A stretch of 64,000 bases of DNA, taken from contig NZ_CP150662.1 in the NCBI RefSeq assembly GCF_038024125.1, positions 2,583,501-2,647,500 of the forward strand, written 5' to 3'. Of the stretch, positions 23,775-32,124 are shown piece by piece. The position numbers and the translations under genes are program-made. The notes beneath the pieces are model-generated. The model searched no databases and was not told where the DNA came from. It saw only the letters and a program-made list of their open reading frames with translations. How positions within the stretch are numbered: position 1 is the first letter of the stretch; every line of letters starts with the position of its first letter. The stretch is from Polaribacter gangjinensis (lineage in GTDB: Bacteria > Bacteroidota > Bacteroidia > Flavobacteriales > Flavobacteriaceae).

Positions 23775-25343
23775 ATGAAAATTCAGCAGTTCTTCTTAAT
23801 AATTCTTTTTTTATCCATCACAAATGTATTCTCTCAAGAAAATTATGTAGGTGATGGCCCTTTCAATCAGCTAATTATTAGAGGTGTTACCTTAATTAAT
23901 GGAGATGGAGCGCCACCAGTTGGCCCTGTTGATATTGTGGTTGAAAACAACAAAATTGTTGCCATTGAAGTAGTGGGTTTTCCTGGAGTAGCAATCAATC
24001 AAAATAATCGTCCCAAATTGAAAAATGGGGGCAAAGAATTGGATGGAACTGGTATGTATTTATTGCCAGGATTTGTAGATATGCATGGTCATATAGGTGG
24101 CAATGCGCAAGGAGCCAGCCCTGAATATGTATTTAAATTGTGGATGGCGCACGGAATTACTACCATAAGACAACCAAGTGGAAGATCGGTTGCCGAAGTC
24201 AACGATTTGAAACTGAAAAGCGAAAAAAATGAAATTGTTGCCCCTAGAATTTTTGGCTATACTGGTTTTGGACAAGGTGCTAAAAGTCCGATTTCAACCA
24301 AAGAACAAGCCATAGCTTGGGTGAGAGAAAATGCCAAAAAAGGCGCAGATGGAATCAAGTTTTTTGGTGCTGAACCAGAAATAATGAAAGCTGCTTTAGA
24401 AGAAAATAAAAAGTTGGGTTTGGGCTCAGCCTGTCATCACGCGCAATTGAGTGTGGCACGTTGGAATGTATTGCATTCTGCAAGAGCAGGTTTAACATCT
24501 ATGGAACATTGGTATGGTTTGCCAGAAGCCTTGTTTGAAGATAAAACCGTTCAAAACTATCCTTTAGATTACAATTATCAGAATGAACAACATCGTTTTG
24601 AAGAAGCAGGAAAATTGTGGGAACAAGCTGCAAAACCCTATTCTAAACATTGGTATTCAGTGATGAATGAATTGATTTCATTGGATTTTACGATAGTCCC
24701 AACTTTCAATATTTATGAGGCTAGTAGAGATTTGCACAAAGCCAGAAGAGCAGAATGGCATGAAGATTATACGTTGCCCTCTTTGTGGAAATTTTATGAA
24801 CCAAGCAAAGTTTCACACGGGTCTTATTGGCACGATTGGGGAACTGAACAAGAAGTTGCTTGGAAAAAAAATTATCAATTATGGATGACTTTTATCAATG
24901 AATATAAAAATAAAGGAGGAAGAGTTACCACAGGTTCTGATTCAGGATTCATTTATCAATTGTATGGATTTGCCTACATACGTGAGTTGGAATTGTTGCG
25001 CGAAGCAGGTTTTCATCCGTTAGAAATTATACGTTCAGCCACTTTAAATGGTGCAGAAGCATTGGGTTGGGCAGATAAAATAGGTTCAGTACAAATCGGA
25101 AAATTGGCAGATTTTGTAATTGTTGAAGAAAATCCATTGCAGAATTTAAAAGTGTTGTATGGAACAGGAGCAGTTCGTTTAACAGCAGATAATCAAGTAG
25201 TAAGAGTTGGAGGTGTAAAATACACCATCAAAGACGGCGTTATTTACGACGCAAAAAAATTATTGGCGGATGTAAAGAAAATGGTGGATGCTGAGAAAAC
25301 CAAGCTGAATTGGAAATTAAAACAGCCTGGTTTTCAAGATTAA
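23775..25343 (+). CDS. Secreted amidohydrolase-superfamily metal hydrolase
   Basis: 522 residues with a signal peptide (LFLSITNVFSQ), so periplasmic or exported. Metal-site motifs of the amidohydrolase fold: VDMHGHIGG (HxH), KFFGAEPE with a Lys position, CHHAQLS, SMEHWYG and TTGSDSGF (Asp). The C-terminal RSATLNGAEALGWADKIGSV and GKLADFVIVEENPLQNLK close the composite domain as in imidazolonepropionase- and prolidase-like enzymes. Substrate not predictable; peptides or cyclic amides are usual. Convergent with the dienelactone hydrolase gene, 3 bp apart. Confidence 0.88.
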   Translation: MKIQQFFLIILFLSITNVFSQENYVGDGPFNQLIIRGVTLINGDGAPPVGPVDIVVENNKIVAIEVVGFPGVAINQNNRPKLKNGGKELDGTGMYLLPGFVDMHGHIGGNAQGASPEYVFKLWMAHGITTIRQPSGRSVAEVNDLKLKSEKNEIVAPRIFGYTGFGQGAKSPISTKEQAIAWVRENAKKGADGIKFFGAEPEIMKAALEENKKLGLGSACHHAQLSVARWNVLHSARAGLTSMEHWYGLPEALFEDKTVQNYPLDYNYQNEQHRFEEAGKLWEQAAKPYSKHWYSVMNELISLDFTIVPTFNIYEASRDLHKARRAEWHEDYTLPSLWKFYEPSKVSHGSYWHDWGTEQEVAWKKNYQLWMTFINEYKNKGGRVTTGSDSGFIYQLYGFAYIRELELLREAGFHPLEIIRSATLNGAEALGWADKIGSVQIGKLADFVIVEENPLQNLKVLYGTGAVRLTADNQVVRVGGVKYTIKDGVIYDAKKLLADVKKMVDAEKTKLNWKLKQPGFQD

Positions 25344-25346
25344 TTT

Positions 25347-26234
25347 TTATACCAAATATTTTTTAAAAAACGCAATCGTTCTTTCCCAAGACAAATCAGC
25401 AGCAGCCTTGTCAAATCTTGGCGTGGAATTGTTGTGAAATCCGTGGTTTACATTAGGATAAAAATGTGCTTCGTACACACTGTTATTTTCTTTCAATACT
25501 TTCTCAAAAGCTGGCCAACCTGCATTCACTCTTTTGTCTAAATCTGCATAATGCAATAACAAAGGCGTTTTTATTTTTTTGGCATCTTCATCAGAAGCTT
25601 GTCTGCCATAATAAGGCACAGCCGCTTTTAAATCAGGGATTTTTACAGCCATCATGTTGGATATCCATCCACCAAAACAGAATCCAACAACCCCAATTTT
25701 CCCATTGCAATTCGGATGTTTTTTCAAATATTCAAATGCAGCAATAAAATCTTCCAACATTTCTTGTTGATTTCTTTTGCTTTGCATGGCTCTTCCATCA
25801 TCATCATTACCAGGATAACCACCTAAAGGCGATAAGGCATCTGGAGCTAAAGAAATGAAATTTTCAATAGCAGCTCTTCTGCATACATCTTCAATATACG
25901 GGTTCAAACCACGATTTTCATGCACCACAATGATTCCCGGTAATTTGTTTTTGGCATCTTTTGACATGGAAAGTAATCCTTTAATAGTGCCTCCACCTTT
26001 GGGAGAATCATAAGAGATATAGCCTGAATTCAACCTTGGATCATCCGTTTTTATCAATAAGTTTTCAATATAATTTGGAGAAATAAAACTCAACAAAGCT
26101 GGCAATGTAATAGCACCCACTGCAAAAAGTGATAGTTTTTCTAAAAATTCTTTTCGCGTAATTTTATTGTGTGCATAGTCATCATACAAATCAAAAACCT
26201 CTTGACTGATGTCTTCTTTGGTAAGTTGTTTCAT
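25347..26234 (-). CDS. Dienelactone hydrolase family protein, exported
   Basis: 295 residues. The first 50 residues are polar and then hydrophobic (KLSLFAVGAITLPALLSFIS), resembling a late export signal with KITRKEFL before it. The alpha/beta-hydrolase core has the Cys nucleophile in GVVGFCFGGWISN, an Asp in LLLHYADLDKRVNAG, and His in NVNHGFHNNS, the dienelactone hydrolase triad. Natural role may be lactone or ester hydrolysis in the periplasm. Independent gene; convergent with the amidohydrolase. Confidence 0.85.
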   Translation of the reverse strand: MKQLTKEDISQEVFDLYDDYAHNKITRKEFLEKLSLFAVGAITLPALLSFISPNYIENLLIKTDDPRLNSGYISYDSPKGGGTIKGLLSMSKDAKNKLPGIIVVHENRGLNPYIEDVCRRAAIENFISLAPDALSPLGGYPGNDDDGRAMQSKRNQQEMLEDFIAAFEYLKKHPNCNGKIGVVGFCFGGWISNMMAVKIPDLKAAVPYYGRQASDEDAKKIKTPLLLHYADLDKRVNAGWPAFEKVLKENNSVYEAHFYPNVNHGFHNNSTPRFDKAAADLSWERTIAFFKKYLV

Positions 26235-26321
26235 GGGAGTTATTTTAAGGTTTCAAGATACACTTTTTTTGAATTGGATGAAAAAAATGTAAGACACGAA
26301 TTTCAAGAATCAAAATTTCTA

Positions 26322-26446
26322 CTTTGTGTGTTTTGTAACTCCTTTGTGAACCTCTGTGACTTCCCTGTCTGTGGCAGGCAGGTTTGTGTCACTTTGTGTA
26401 ATAGCTGTAACACAAAATACGCAAAGAAGACACAAAAAACACAAAG
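26322..26446. repeat. Intergenic imperfect palindromic element
   Basis: The left arm CTTTGTGTGTTTTGTAACTC (from 26322) pairs with the right arm ending CACAAAAAACACAAAG (26446) over about 25 bp with mismatches. Inside lies a second hairpin, CCTGTCTG (26364-26371) with CAGGCAGG (26375-26382) around TGG. Many TTTGTG units fill the rest. It occupies most of the 271-bp gap between the dienelactone hydrolase and IcmF genes, which has no gene. It looks like a flavobacterial intergenic repeat. Confidence 0.6.
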
Positions 26447-26505
26447 AGTTCATTATATAAATGTATTTTTTTGATATTCAAATTTATATATCAAACTCTA
26501 GTTAA

Positions 26506-29500
26506 TTACATATTTCTTCGGTATTGACCCCCCACTTCAAACAAGGCATCTGTAATTTGTCCTAGAGAACAAATTTTGGTAATTTCCATCAATTTTTCAA
26601 ATAAGTTTTCATTTTGAATGGCAGCTTCTTGCATAGAAGTCAACTGTTTTTGAGCCGTTTTTTCAAAAGCTTTATTCAGGTTTTTTTTGGTTTTTATTTG
26701 ATATTGCTTTTCAGTTTCTGTAGCTCTGATGACTTCTGCAGGCAACACTGTAGGCGATCCTTTGGAACTTAAAAAAGTATTGACACCAATAATTGGAAAC
26801 TCGCCATTGTGTTTCAACGTTTCGTAATATAAACTTTCTTCCTGAATTTTTGAACGTTGATACATGGTTTCCATAGCGCCTAAAACGCCACCTCTTTCTG
26901 TGATTTTATCGAATTCTTGCAAAACAGCTTCTTCCACTAAATCTGTCAATTCTTCAATAATGAATGCGCCTTGAATCGGATTTTCATTTTTTGCCAAACC
27001 TAATTCTTTGTTGATAATCAATTGAATGGCCATAGCTCTTCTTACAGATTCTTCAGTTGGAGTGGTAATTGCCTCATCATACGCATTGGTATGTAACGAA
27101 TTGCAATTGTCATAGATGGCATACAAAGCTTGCAAGGTTGTTCTGATATCATTGAAATCAATTTCTTGTGCATGTAATGAACGTCCAGAAGTTTGAATAT
27201 GATATTTCAACATTTGCGCTCTTTCATTGGCTCCGTATTTATATTTTAAGGCTTTTGCCCAAATTTTACGAGCCACTCTTCCAATTACTGCATATTCTGG
27301 GTCAATTCCATTTGAAAAGAAAAAGGATAAATTAGGTCCAAATTTGTTGATGTCCATGCCACGTGACAAATAATACTCAACATAGGTAAATCCATTTGCC
27401 AATGTAAAAGCCAATTGCGTTATAGGGTTTGCGCCAGCTTCCGCAATATGATATCCAGAAATTGAAACCGAATAAAAATTACGCACCTGTTTTTCAATAA
27501 AATATTCTTGCACATCACCCATCAAACGCAATGCAAATTCCGTAGAAAAAATACAGGTATTTTGAGCTTGATCTTCTTTTAAAATATCCGCTTGAACGGT
27601 TCCTCTAACTTGTGCTAAAGTTTCTTTTTTGATGGTTTCATATACGTCTTTTGGCAATACCAAATCTCCAGTAACGCCCAAAAGCAGCAATCCTAAACCA
27701 TTATTTCCTTCAGGTAAATCACCTTGATATGTTGGTCTTTCTAAATCGTTGTCATCGTAAATTTCTTTCAGTTTCGCATCAACCAAATGTTCTAATTGAT
27801 GTTCTTTGATGTATTTTTCACAATTTTGATCAATGGCAGCATTCATAAAAAATCCTAACAACATAGGAGCAGGGCCATTGATGGTCATGGATACAGAAGT
27901 CATTGGATGACTTAAATCAAAACCAGAATACAATTTTTTAGCATCATCCAAACAGCAAATAGAAACTCCTGCATTTCCGATTTTTCCATAAATATCAGGT
28001 CTGTGACCAGGATCATTTCCATAAAGAGTTACCGAATCAAAAGCGGTTGATAAGCGTTTGGCGTCCATTCCTAAACTCACATAATGAAAACGTCTGTTGG
28101 TTCTTTCAGGGCCACCTTCGCCTGCAAACATTCGTGTTGGGTCTTCTCCAGTTCTTTTAAAAGGATACAAACCTGCTGTAAAAGGAAATTCTCCAGGAAC
28201 ATTTTCTTGTAAATTCCAACGTAAAATATCGCCCCAAGCTTGGTATTTTGGCAAAGCCACTTTTGGAATCGCTGATTGTGATAACGATTTGGAATGTGTT
28301 TCAATATTGATTTCTTTGTCGCGAACTTTAAACGTGTACAAAGGATTTTTATAACGTTGAACTTTCTCTGACCAATTTAATATAAGTTCCCAATTTAGGG
28401 GATCTAAATTGAGTTTTACTTTGTCAAATTGCGCCAATAAAAGTTTGATAAATTCTTTGTCATTCTGAGCTTGTCTTAGAATCTCATCTTCATCCAATCC
28501 AGTTTTAATAAGAAGAGATTGCTTCGTTTCACTCGCAATGACAGAAAGTATCGTTTGATAAATGCCATATAATTTTTGAGCAACCACAACTTGGTCAGTT
28601 ACTTTGTGGTCATAGGTTCTATTATTTTCGGCAATTTCAGATAAATAACGCACTCTACTTGGCGGAATTACAAAGATTTTTTCAGACATTTCTTTGGTGA
28701 TTTTCATCTGAGATTTTAAATCTGCATTTGTTTTTTCAACCAATTTGTCCATGATGGCTTTGTACAACGCATTCATGCCAGGATCATTGAATTGCGATGC
28801 AATGGTACCAAAAATAGGCAAATCATCCATAGGAGTTTCCCACAAATTATGATTGCGCATGTATTGTTTTTTTACATCACGCAAGGCATCTAAAGCGCCT
28901 CTTTTATCAAATTTATTGATGGCAACCAAATCTGCAAAATCCAACATATCAATTTTTTCTAATTGAGTTGCAGCACCAAATTCGGGGGTCATCACATACA
29001 AAGAAGTATCAGAATGTTCGATAATTTCGGTATCAGATTGCCCAATTCCCGAAGTTTCTAAAATGATCAAATCAAATGCAGCCGCTTTCAATACTTGCAC
29101 AGCTTCATGTACATATTTAGACAATGCCAAATTCGATTGACGCGTTGCCAAAGAACGCATGTAAACTCTAGGATTGTCAATTGCGTTCATGCGAATTCTA
29201 TCGCCTAAAAGTGCACCACCTGTTTTTCTTTTTGACGGATCAACAGAAATAATTCCGATGGTTTTTTCAGGAAAATCAATCAAAAATCTTCGAACCAATT
29301 CATCAACCAAACTACTTTTTCCTGCGCCACCTGTACCTGTAATTCCGAGAATAGGAGAAGTCACACCCAAACTTAAAGAGGGGGAGTTCCAATCTTTATT
29401 AAAAATTTTATGAAAATCTTCCTGATTATTTTCTGCTAAAGAAATTAATCGTGCAATGGTGTTTACATCTTTATTTTTTAGGTTTTCTAAAACCTTCTCA

Positions 29501-30036
29501 CTGCCTAATGCAATCAACCAATCTCCATCTTCATTACAAACTTTTCTATCATTTTTTGATTCTGATGAGAGTTCCTTCCCTTTGGGAAGGCTAGGATGGG
29601 CTTCTTCAGCTTTTTGTACCAAATCATTAATCATTCCTTGTAAACCCATTTCACGACCATCATCAGGTGCGTAAATTCTGGTAATTCCATAATCCATCAA
29701 TTCTTTAATTTCTTCAGGAAGAATTACACCTCCACCACCACCAAAAATTTTGATGTGACCTGCACCTTTTTCTTGCAATAAATCGTACATGAATTTGAAA
29801 TATTCATTGTGTCCACCTTGATAAGAAGTCATAGCAATGGCATTTACATCTTCTTGGATGGCGCAATTCACAACTTCTTCTACACTTCTGTCATGTCCTA
29901 AATGAATGACTTCCACGCCTGTAGCTTGAATAATTCTGCGCATGATATTGATAGCTGCATCATGACCATCAAATAGTGAAGCTGCAGTTACAATTCTTAC
30001 TTTATGTTTGGGATTGTAAGGTAGTATTTGTTCCAT
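26506..30036 (-). CDS. icmF: Fused isobutyryl-CoA-mutase type enzyme IcmF
   Basis: 1176 residues, longer than the IcmF proteins I know (about 1090-1150). N-terminal B12-binding domain (1-140) with [14 protein letters not shown] carrying the cobalt-ligating His; MeaB-like G-protein chaperone (about 225-480) with [19 protein letters not shown] (P-loop) and the NKFD base motif in [12 protein letters not shown]; then the mutase large domain (about 570-1150) with [20 protein letters not shown] and [20 protein letters not shown]. It rearranges isobutyryl-CoA/butyryl-CoA or related branched acyl-CoA using adenosylcobalamin. Three linker segments (about 146-160, 212-222, 498-527) look like translated repeat insertions (see findings). 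The reading frame is intact throughout, so it is probably functional. Confidence 0.93.
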   Translation of the reverse strand: MEQILPYNPKHKVRIVTAASLFDGHDAAINIMRRIIQATGVEVIHLGHDRSVEEVVNCAIQEDVNAIAMTSYQGGHNEYFKFMYDLLQEKGAGHIKIFGGGGGVILPEEIKELMDYGITRIYAPDDGREMGLQGMINDLVQKAEEAHPSLPKGKELSSESKNDRKVCNEDGDWLIALGSEKVLENLKNKDVNTIARLISLAENNQEDFHKIFNKDWNSPSLSLGVTSPILGITGTGGAGKSSLVDELVRRFLIDFPEKTIGIISVDPSKRKTGGALLGDRIRMNAIDNPRVYMRSLATRQSNLALSKYVHEAVQVLKAAAFDLIILETSGIGQSDTEIIEHSDTSLYVMTPEFGAATQLEKIDMLDFADLVAINKFDKRGALDALRDVKKQYMRNHNLWETPMDDLPIFGTIASQFNDPGMNALYKAIMDKLVEKTNADLKSQMKITKEMSEKIFVIPPSRVRYLSEIAENNRTYDHKVTDQVVVAQKLYGIYQTILSVIASETKQSLLIKTGLDEDEILRQAQNDKEFIKLLLAQFDKVKLNLDPLNWELILNWSEKVQRYKNPLYTFKVRDKEINIETHSKSLSQSAIPKVALPKYQAWGDILRWNLQENVPGEFPFTAGLYPFKRTGEDPTRMFAGEGGPERTNRRFHYVSLGMDAKRLSTAFDSVTLYGNDPGHRPDIYGKIGNAGVSICCLDDAKKLYSGFDLSHPMTSVSMTINGPAPMLLGFFMNAAIDQNCEKYIKEHQLEHLVDAKLKEIYDDNDLERPTYQGDLPEGNNGLGLLLLGVTGDLVLPKDVYETIKKETLAQVRGTVQADILKEDQAQNTCIFSTEFALRLMGDVQEYFIEKQVRNFYSVSISGYHIAEAGANPITQLAFTLANGFTYVEYYLSRGMDINKFGPNLSFFFSNGIDPEYAVIGRVARKIWAKALKYKYGANERAQMLKYHIQTSGRSLHAQEIDFNDIRTTLQALYAIYDNCNSLHTNAYDEAITTPTEESVRRAMAIQLIINKELGLAKNENPIQGAFIIEELTDLVEEAVLQEFDKITERGGVLGAMETMYQRSKIQEESLYYETLKHNGEFPIIGVNTFLSSKGSPTVLPAEVIRATETEKQYQIKTKKNLNKAFEKTAQKQLTSMQEAAIQNENLFEKLMEITKICSLGQITDALFEVGGQYRRNM
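28457..28543 (-). repeat. Palindromic repeat element inside icmF (first)
   Basis: On the plus strand, TTTGTCATTCTGAGCTTGTC near 28457 and GCTTCGTTTCACTCGCAATG near 28521 are the outer parts of an element I know from intergenic regions of many Bacteroidota genomes, with AATCTC/GAGATT as an inner stem. It is about 87 bp, in frame, and encodes roughly residues 498-527 of IcmF ([11 protein letters not shown] and [11 protein letters not shown]). Confidence 0.75.
29563..29598 (-). repeat. Palindromic repeat element inside icmF (second)
   Basis: The arms CCTTCCC (29574-29580) and GGGAAGG (29584-29590) form a perfect 7-bp hairpin with a TTT loop inside icmF, with GGATGGGC and GAGTTCC outside. It encodes [12 protein letters not shown] (residues about 147-158), a peptide signature of a common intergenic repeat. 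Confidence 0.65.
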
Positions 30037-30290
30037 TCGTAAAAAAAGTGTAAATTTAGGCTTGCAATTTACAGAATTTTCAAAAAATTATCACAATTAT
30101 TATTGATTACTAACTGTTAATTTAATGACAAAGATTTTACATTGTTTTTTAGATTCTTAGCTATTTTTTATCTTTACAATACATTTTTCAATGGAATATT
30201 TATCAAGTAAATGGCATGCTTATTGATGATTTTTCATCAAATATTCTTGTTAAAAAAACGAATAATAATCGTCATTAAAATACATAAATC

Positions 30291-30833
30291 ATGAAAAAAC
30301 ATATAATTTTATTCACAGCAGTAATTCTTTTAAGTGCTTGTAGCGCTATAAAAGTTACTACAGATTACGATATTCAAGTAGATTTTACCAAATACAAAAC
30401 ATTTGCTTTTTACAAACCTAGTATTGATAAAGCAGATGTGTCTGATTTGGATAAAAAACGAATTTTAAGAGCTTTAGAGACAGAATTGCTAGCAAAAGGA
30501 TTTATAAAATCTGAAAATCCAGACATGTTGGTAAGTTTTTTTACAAAATCAAGAGAACGAGTGGATGTAAATCAGAGTAATGTTGGTTTTGGCTGGGGCT
30601 GGGGCTGGGGTTGGAATCCTTGGATGATGAATGGAGGAATGAACAATGTAAATGTTTCTCAGTTTACTGAAGGGACATTATTTGTTGATTTTATTGATAA
30701 AGAAAAGAAAGAATTGATTTGGCAAGGTATTGGAACAGGTGCTTTACGTAATGAAAACCGAGATAAAAAAGAAGAGAGAATCAAAGAATTTGTTAAAGAA
30801 ATTGTATCAAGATTTCCACCTGAAAAGAAGTAG
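30291..30833 (+). CDS. DUF4136 lipoprotein
   Basis: 180 residues; lipobox VILLSACSAIK (Cys17). The N-terminal DYDIQVDFTKYKTFAFYKPS and the C-terminal GTLFVDFIDKEKKELIWQGI are the DUF4136 signature. Residues 101-108 are a Gly-Trp repeat (GWGWGWGW) encoded by four 6-bp units at 30591-30614. Envelope localisation likely; function unknown. Single gene, with a strong terminator hairpin after it. Confidence 0.85.
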   Translation: MKKHIILFTAVILLSACSAIKVTTDYDIQVDFTKYKTFAFYKPSIDKADVSDLDKKRILRALETELLAKGFIKSENPDMLVSFFTKSRERVDVNQSNVGFGWGWGWGWNPWMMNGGMNNVNVSQFTEGTLFVDFIDKEKKELIWQGIGTGALRNENRDKKEERIKEFVKEIVSRFPPEKK

Positions 30834-30877
30834 ATTAAGAATTGAGAATTAAGAATTACACTTTGAATATTGAATAT

Positions 30878-30913
30878 AAAAAAACTCCGAAACTAAGTTT
30901 CGGAGTTTTTTAT
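30878..30913. terminator. Bidirectional terminator between DUF4136 and glutamine synthetase genes
   Basis: AAACTCCGAAAC and GTTTCGGAGTTT form a perfect stem with a TAA loop, with A runs left and T runs right, so it can stop transcription from both convergent genes. Confidence 0.9.
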
Positions 30914-30931
30914 TTTATGGAGAGTAATCAA

Positions 30932-31948
30932 TTAAAATCCTGCAGATTTTACAGTTTTAATGATTCTTCCTGCAATTTTGTATGGATCACCATTAGAAGC
31001 TGGTCTTCTGTCCTCTAACCAACCTTTCCATCCTTTTTGAACAGTGATGATTGGAATTCTGATAGAAGCTCCTCTATCTGAAATTCCGTAAGAGAAATCG
31101 TGGATAGAAGCAGTTTCATGCTTACCAGTTAAACGTTGATCATTAAATTCACCATACACAGCAATATGTTCTTTTACAACTGGTCTAAATGCTTCACAAA
31201 TTTTTTCATAAATCTCACGAGATCCACAAGTTCTTAAGGTTGTGTTAGAGAAGTTTGCGTGCATACCTGAACCATTCCAATCCATATCTTTTCCTAATGG
31301 TTTTGGGTGATATTCAATGTACCATCCGTATTTTTCAGTCAATCTGTCTAACAAATAGCGAGCTACCCAAATTTCATCTCCCGCTTTTTTTGCTCCTTTT
31401 GCAAACAATTGGAATTCCCATTGACCAGAAGCAACTTCTTGATTGATACCCTCAAAATTGATACCAGCATCAATACACAAATTTGCATGCTCTTCAACCA
31501 ATGCTCTACCATGTGTATTTTTTCCTCCTACAGAACAGTAGTACATACCTTGAGGAGCAGGATAACCACCCACAGGAAATCCTAAAGGAAGCTGAGTTTT
31601 CTTGTCCATGATAAAGTATTCTTGCTCAAAACCAAACCAGTAATCATCATCTTCATCATCAATAGTTGCTCTACCATTTGATTCGTGTGGAGTTCCATCA
31701 GGATTTAAAACTTCTGTCATTACTAAATAACCATCTCTTCTTGCAGGATCTGGATAAATTGCAACTGGCTTCAATAAACAGTCAGAAGAACCTCCTTCAG
31801 CTTGTCTTGTTGATGATCCATCAAAAGACCAAATCGGACAATCTTCTAATTTTCCACTAAAGTTTTCTTCAATTTTGGTTTTGCTTCTCATGTTTTGAGT
31901 TGGATAGTATCCATCTAACCAAATATACTCTAATTTAGACTTACTCAT
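30932..31948 (-). CDS. Glutamine synthetase, type II (beta-grasp)
   Basis: 338 residues, the short eukaryote-like GSII form. LEYIWLDGYYPTQNMRSKTK opens the beta-grasp domain; CPIWSFDGSSTRQAEGGSSD and WFGFEQEYFIM carry the ATP/metal site; NGSGMHANFSNTT and ETASIHDFSYGISDRGASIR are the glutamate and nucleotide loops. It makes glutamine from glutamate, ammonia and ATP. Divergent to a GSIII gene 176 bp away, so the cell has two glutamine synthetases from this locus alone. No Tyr adenylylation site of GSI type is present. Confidence 0.93.
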   Translation of the reverse strand: MSKSKLEYIWLDGYYPTQNMRSKTKIEENFSGKLEDCPIWSFDGSSTRQAEGGSSDCLLKPVAIYPDPARRDGYLVMTEVLNPDGTPHESNGRATIDDEDDDYWFGFEQEYFIMDKKTQLPLGFPVGGYPAPQGMYYCSVGGKNTHGRALVEEHANLCIDAGINFEGINQEVASGQWEFQLFAKGAKKAGDEIWVARYLLDRLTEKYGWYIEYHPKPLGKDMDWNGSGMHANFSNTTLRTCGSREIYEKICEAFRPVVKEHIAVYGEFNDQRLTGKHETASIHDFSYGISDRGASIRIPIITVQKGWKGWLEDRRPASNGDPYKIAGRIIKTVKSAGF

Positions 31949-32080
31949 AATTATGTTTATTTTAAGTTTTCTTTGTTTTAATGACTACAAAAGTGTAATA
32001 ATTTGCACTGATATCAAAAAAAATAGGGGTAAAAGTTTTAGATTATATTAAAAATAATTTTATCCCTAATTTTTATAGGG

Positions 32081-32088
32081 TATATTTG
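32081..32088 (+). promoter_or_regulatory. -7 element of GSIII gene promoter
   Basis: TATATTTG matches TAnnTTTG, 36 bp before the ATG at 32125. Just upstream, TATCCCTA (32061-32068) and TAGGG(TATA) (32076-32084) make an imperfect inverted repeat overlapping the box, a possible operator for nitrogen control. Confidence 0.55.
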
Positions 32089-32124
32089 CATAAAGAATAA
32101 AATTTACCATTTAAAAATATTATT

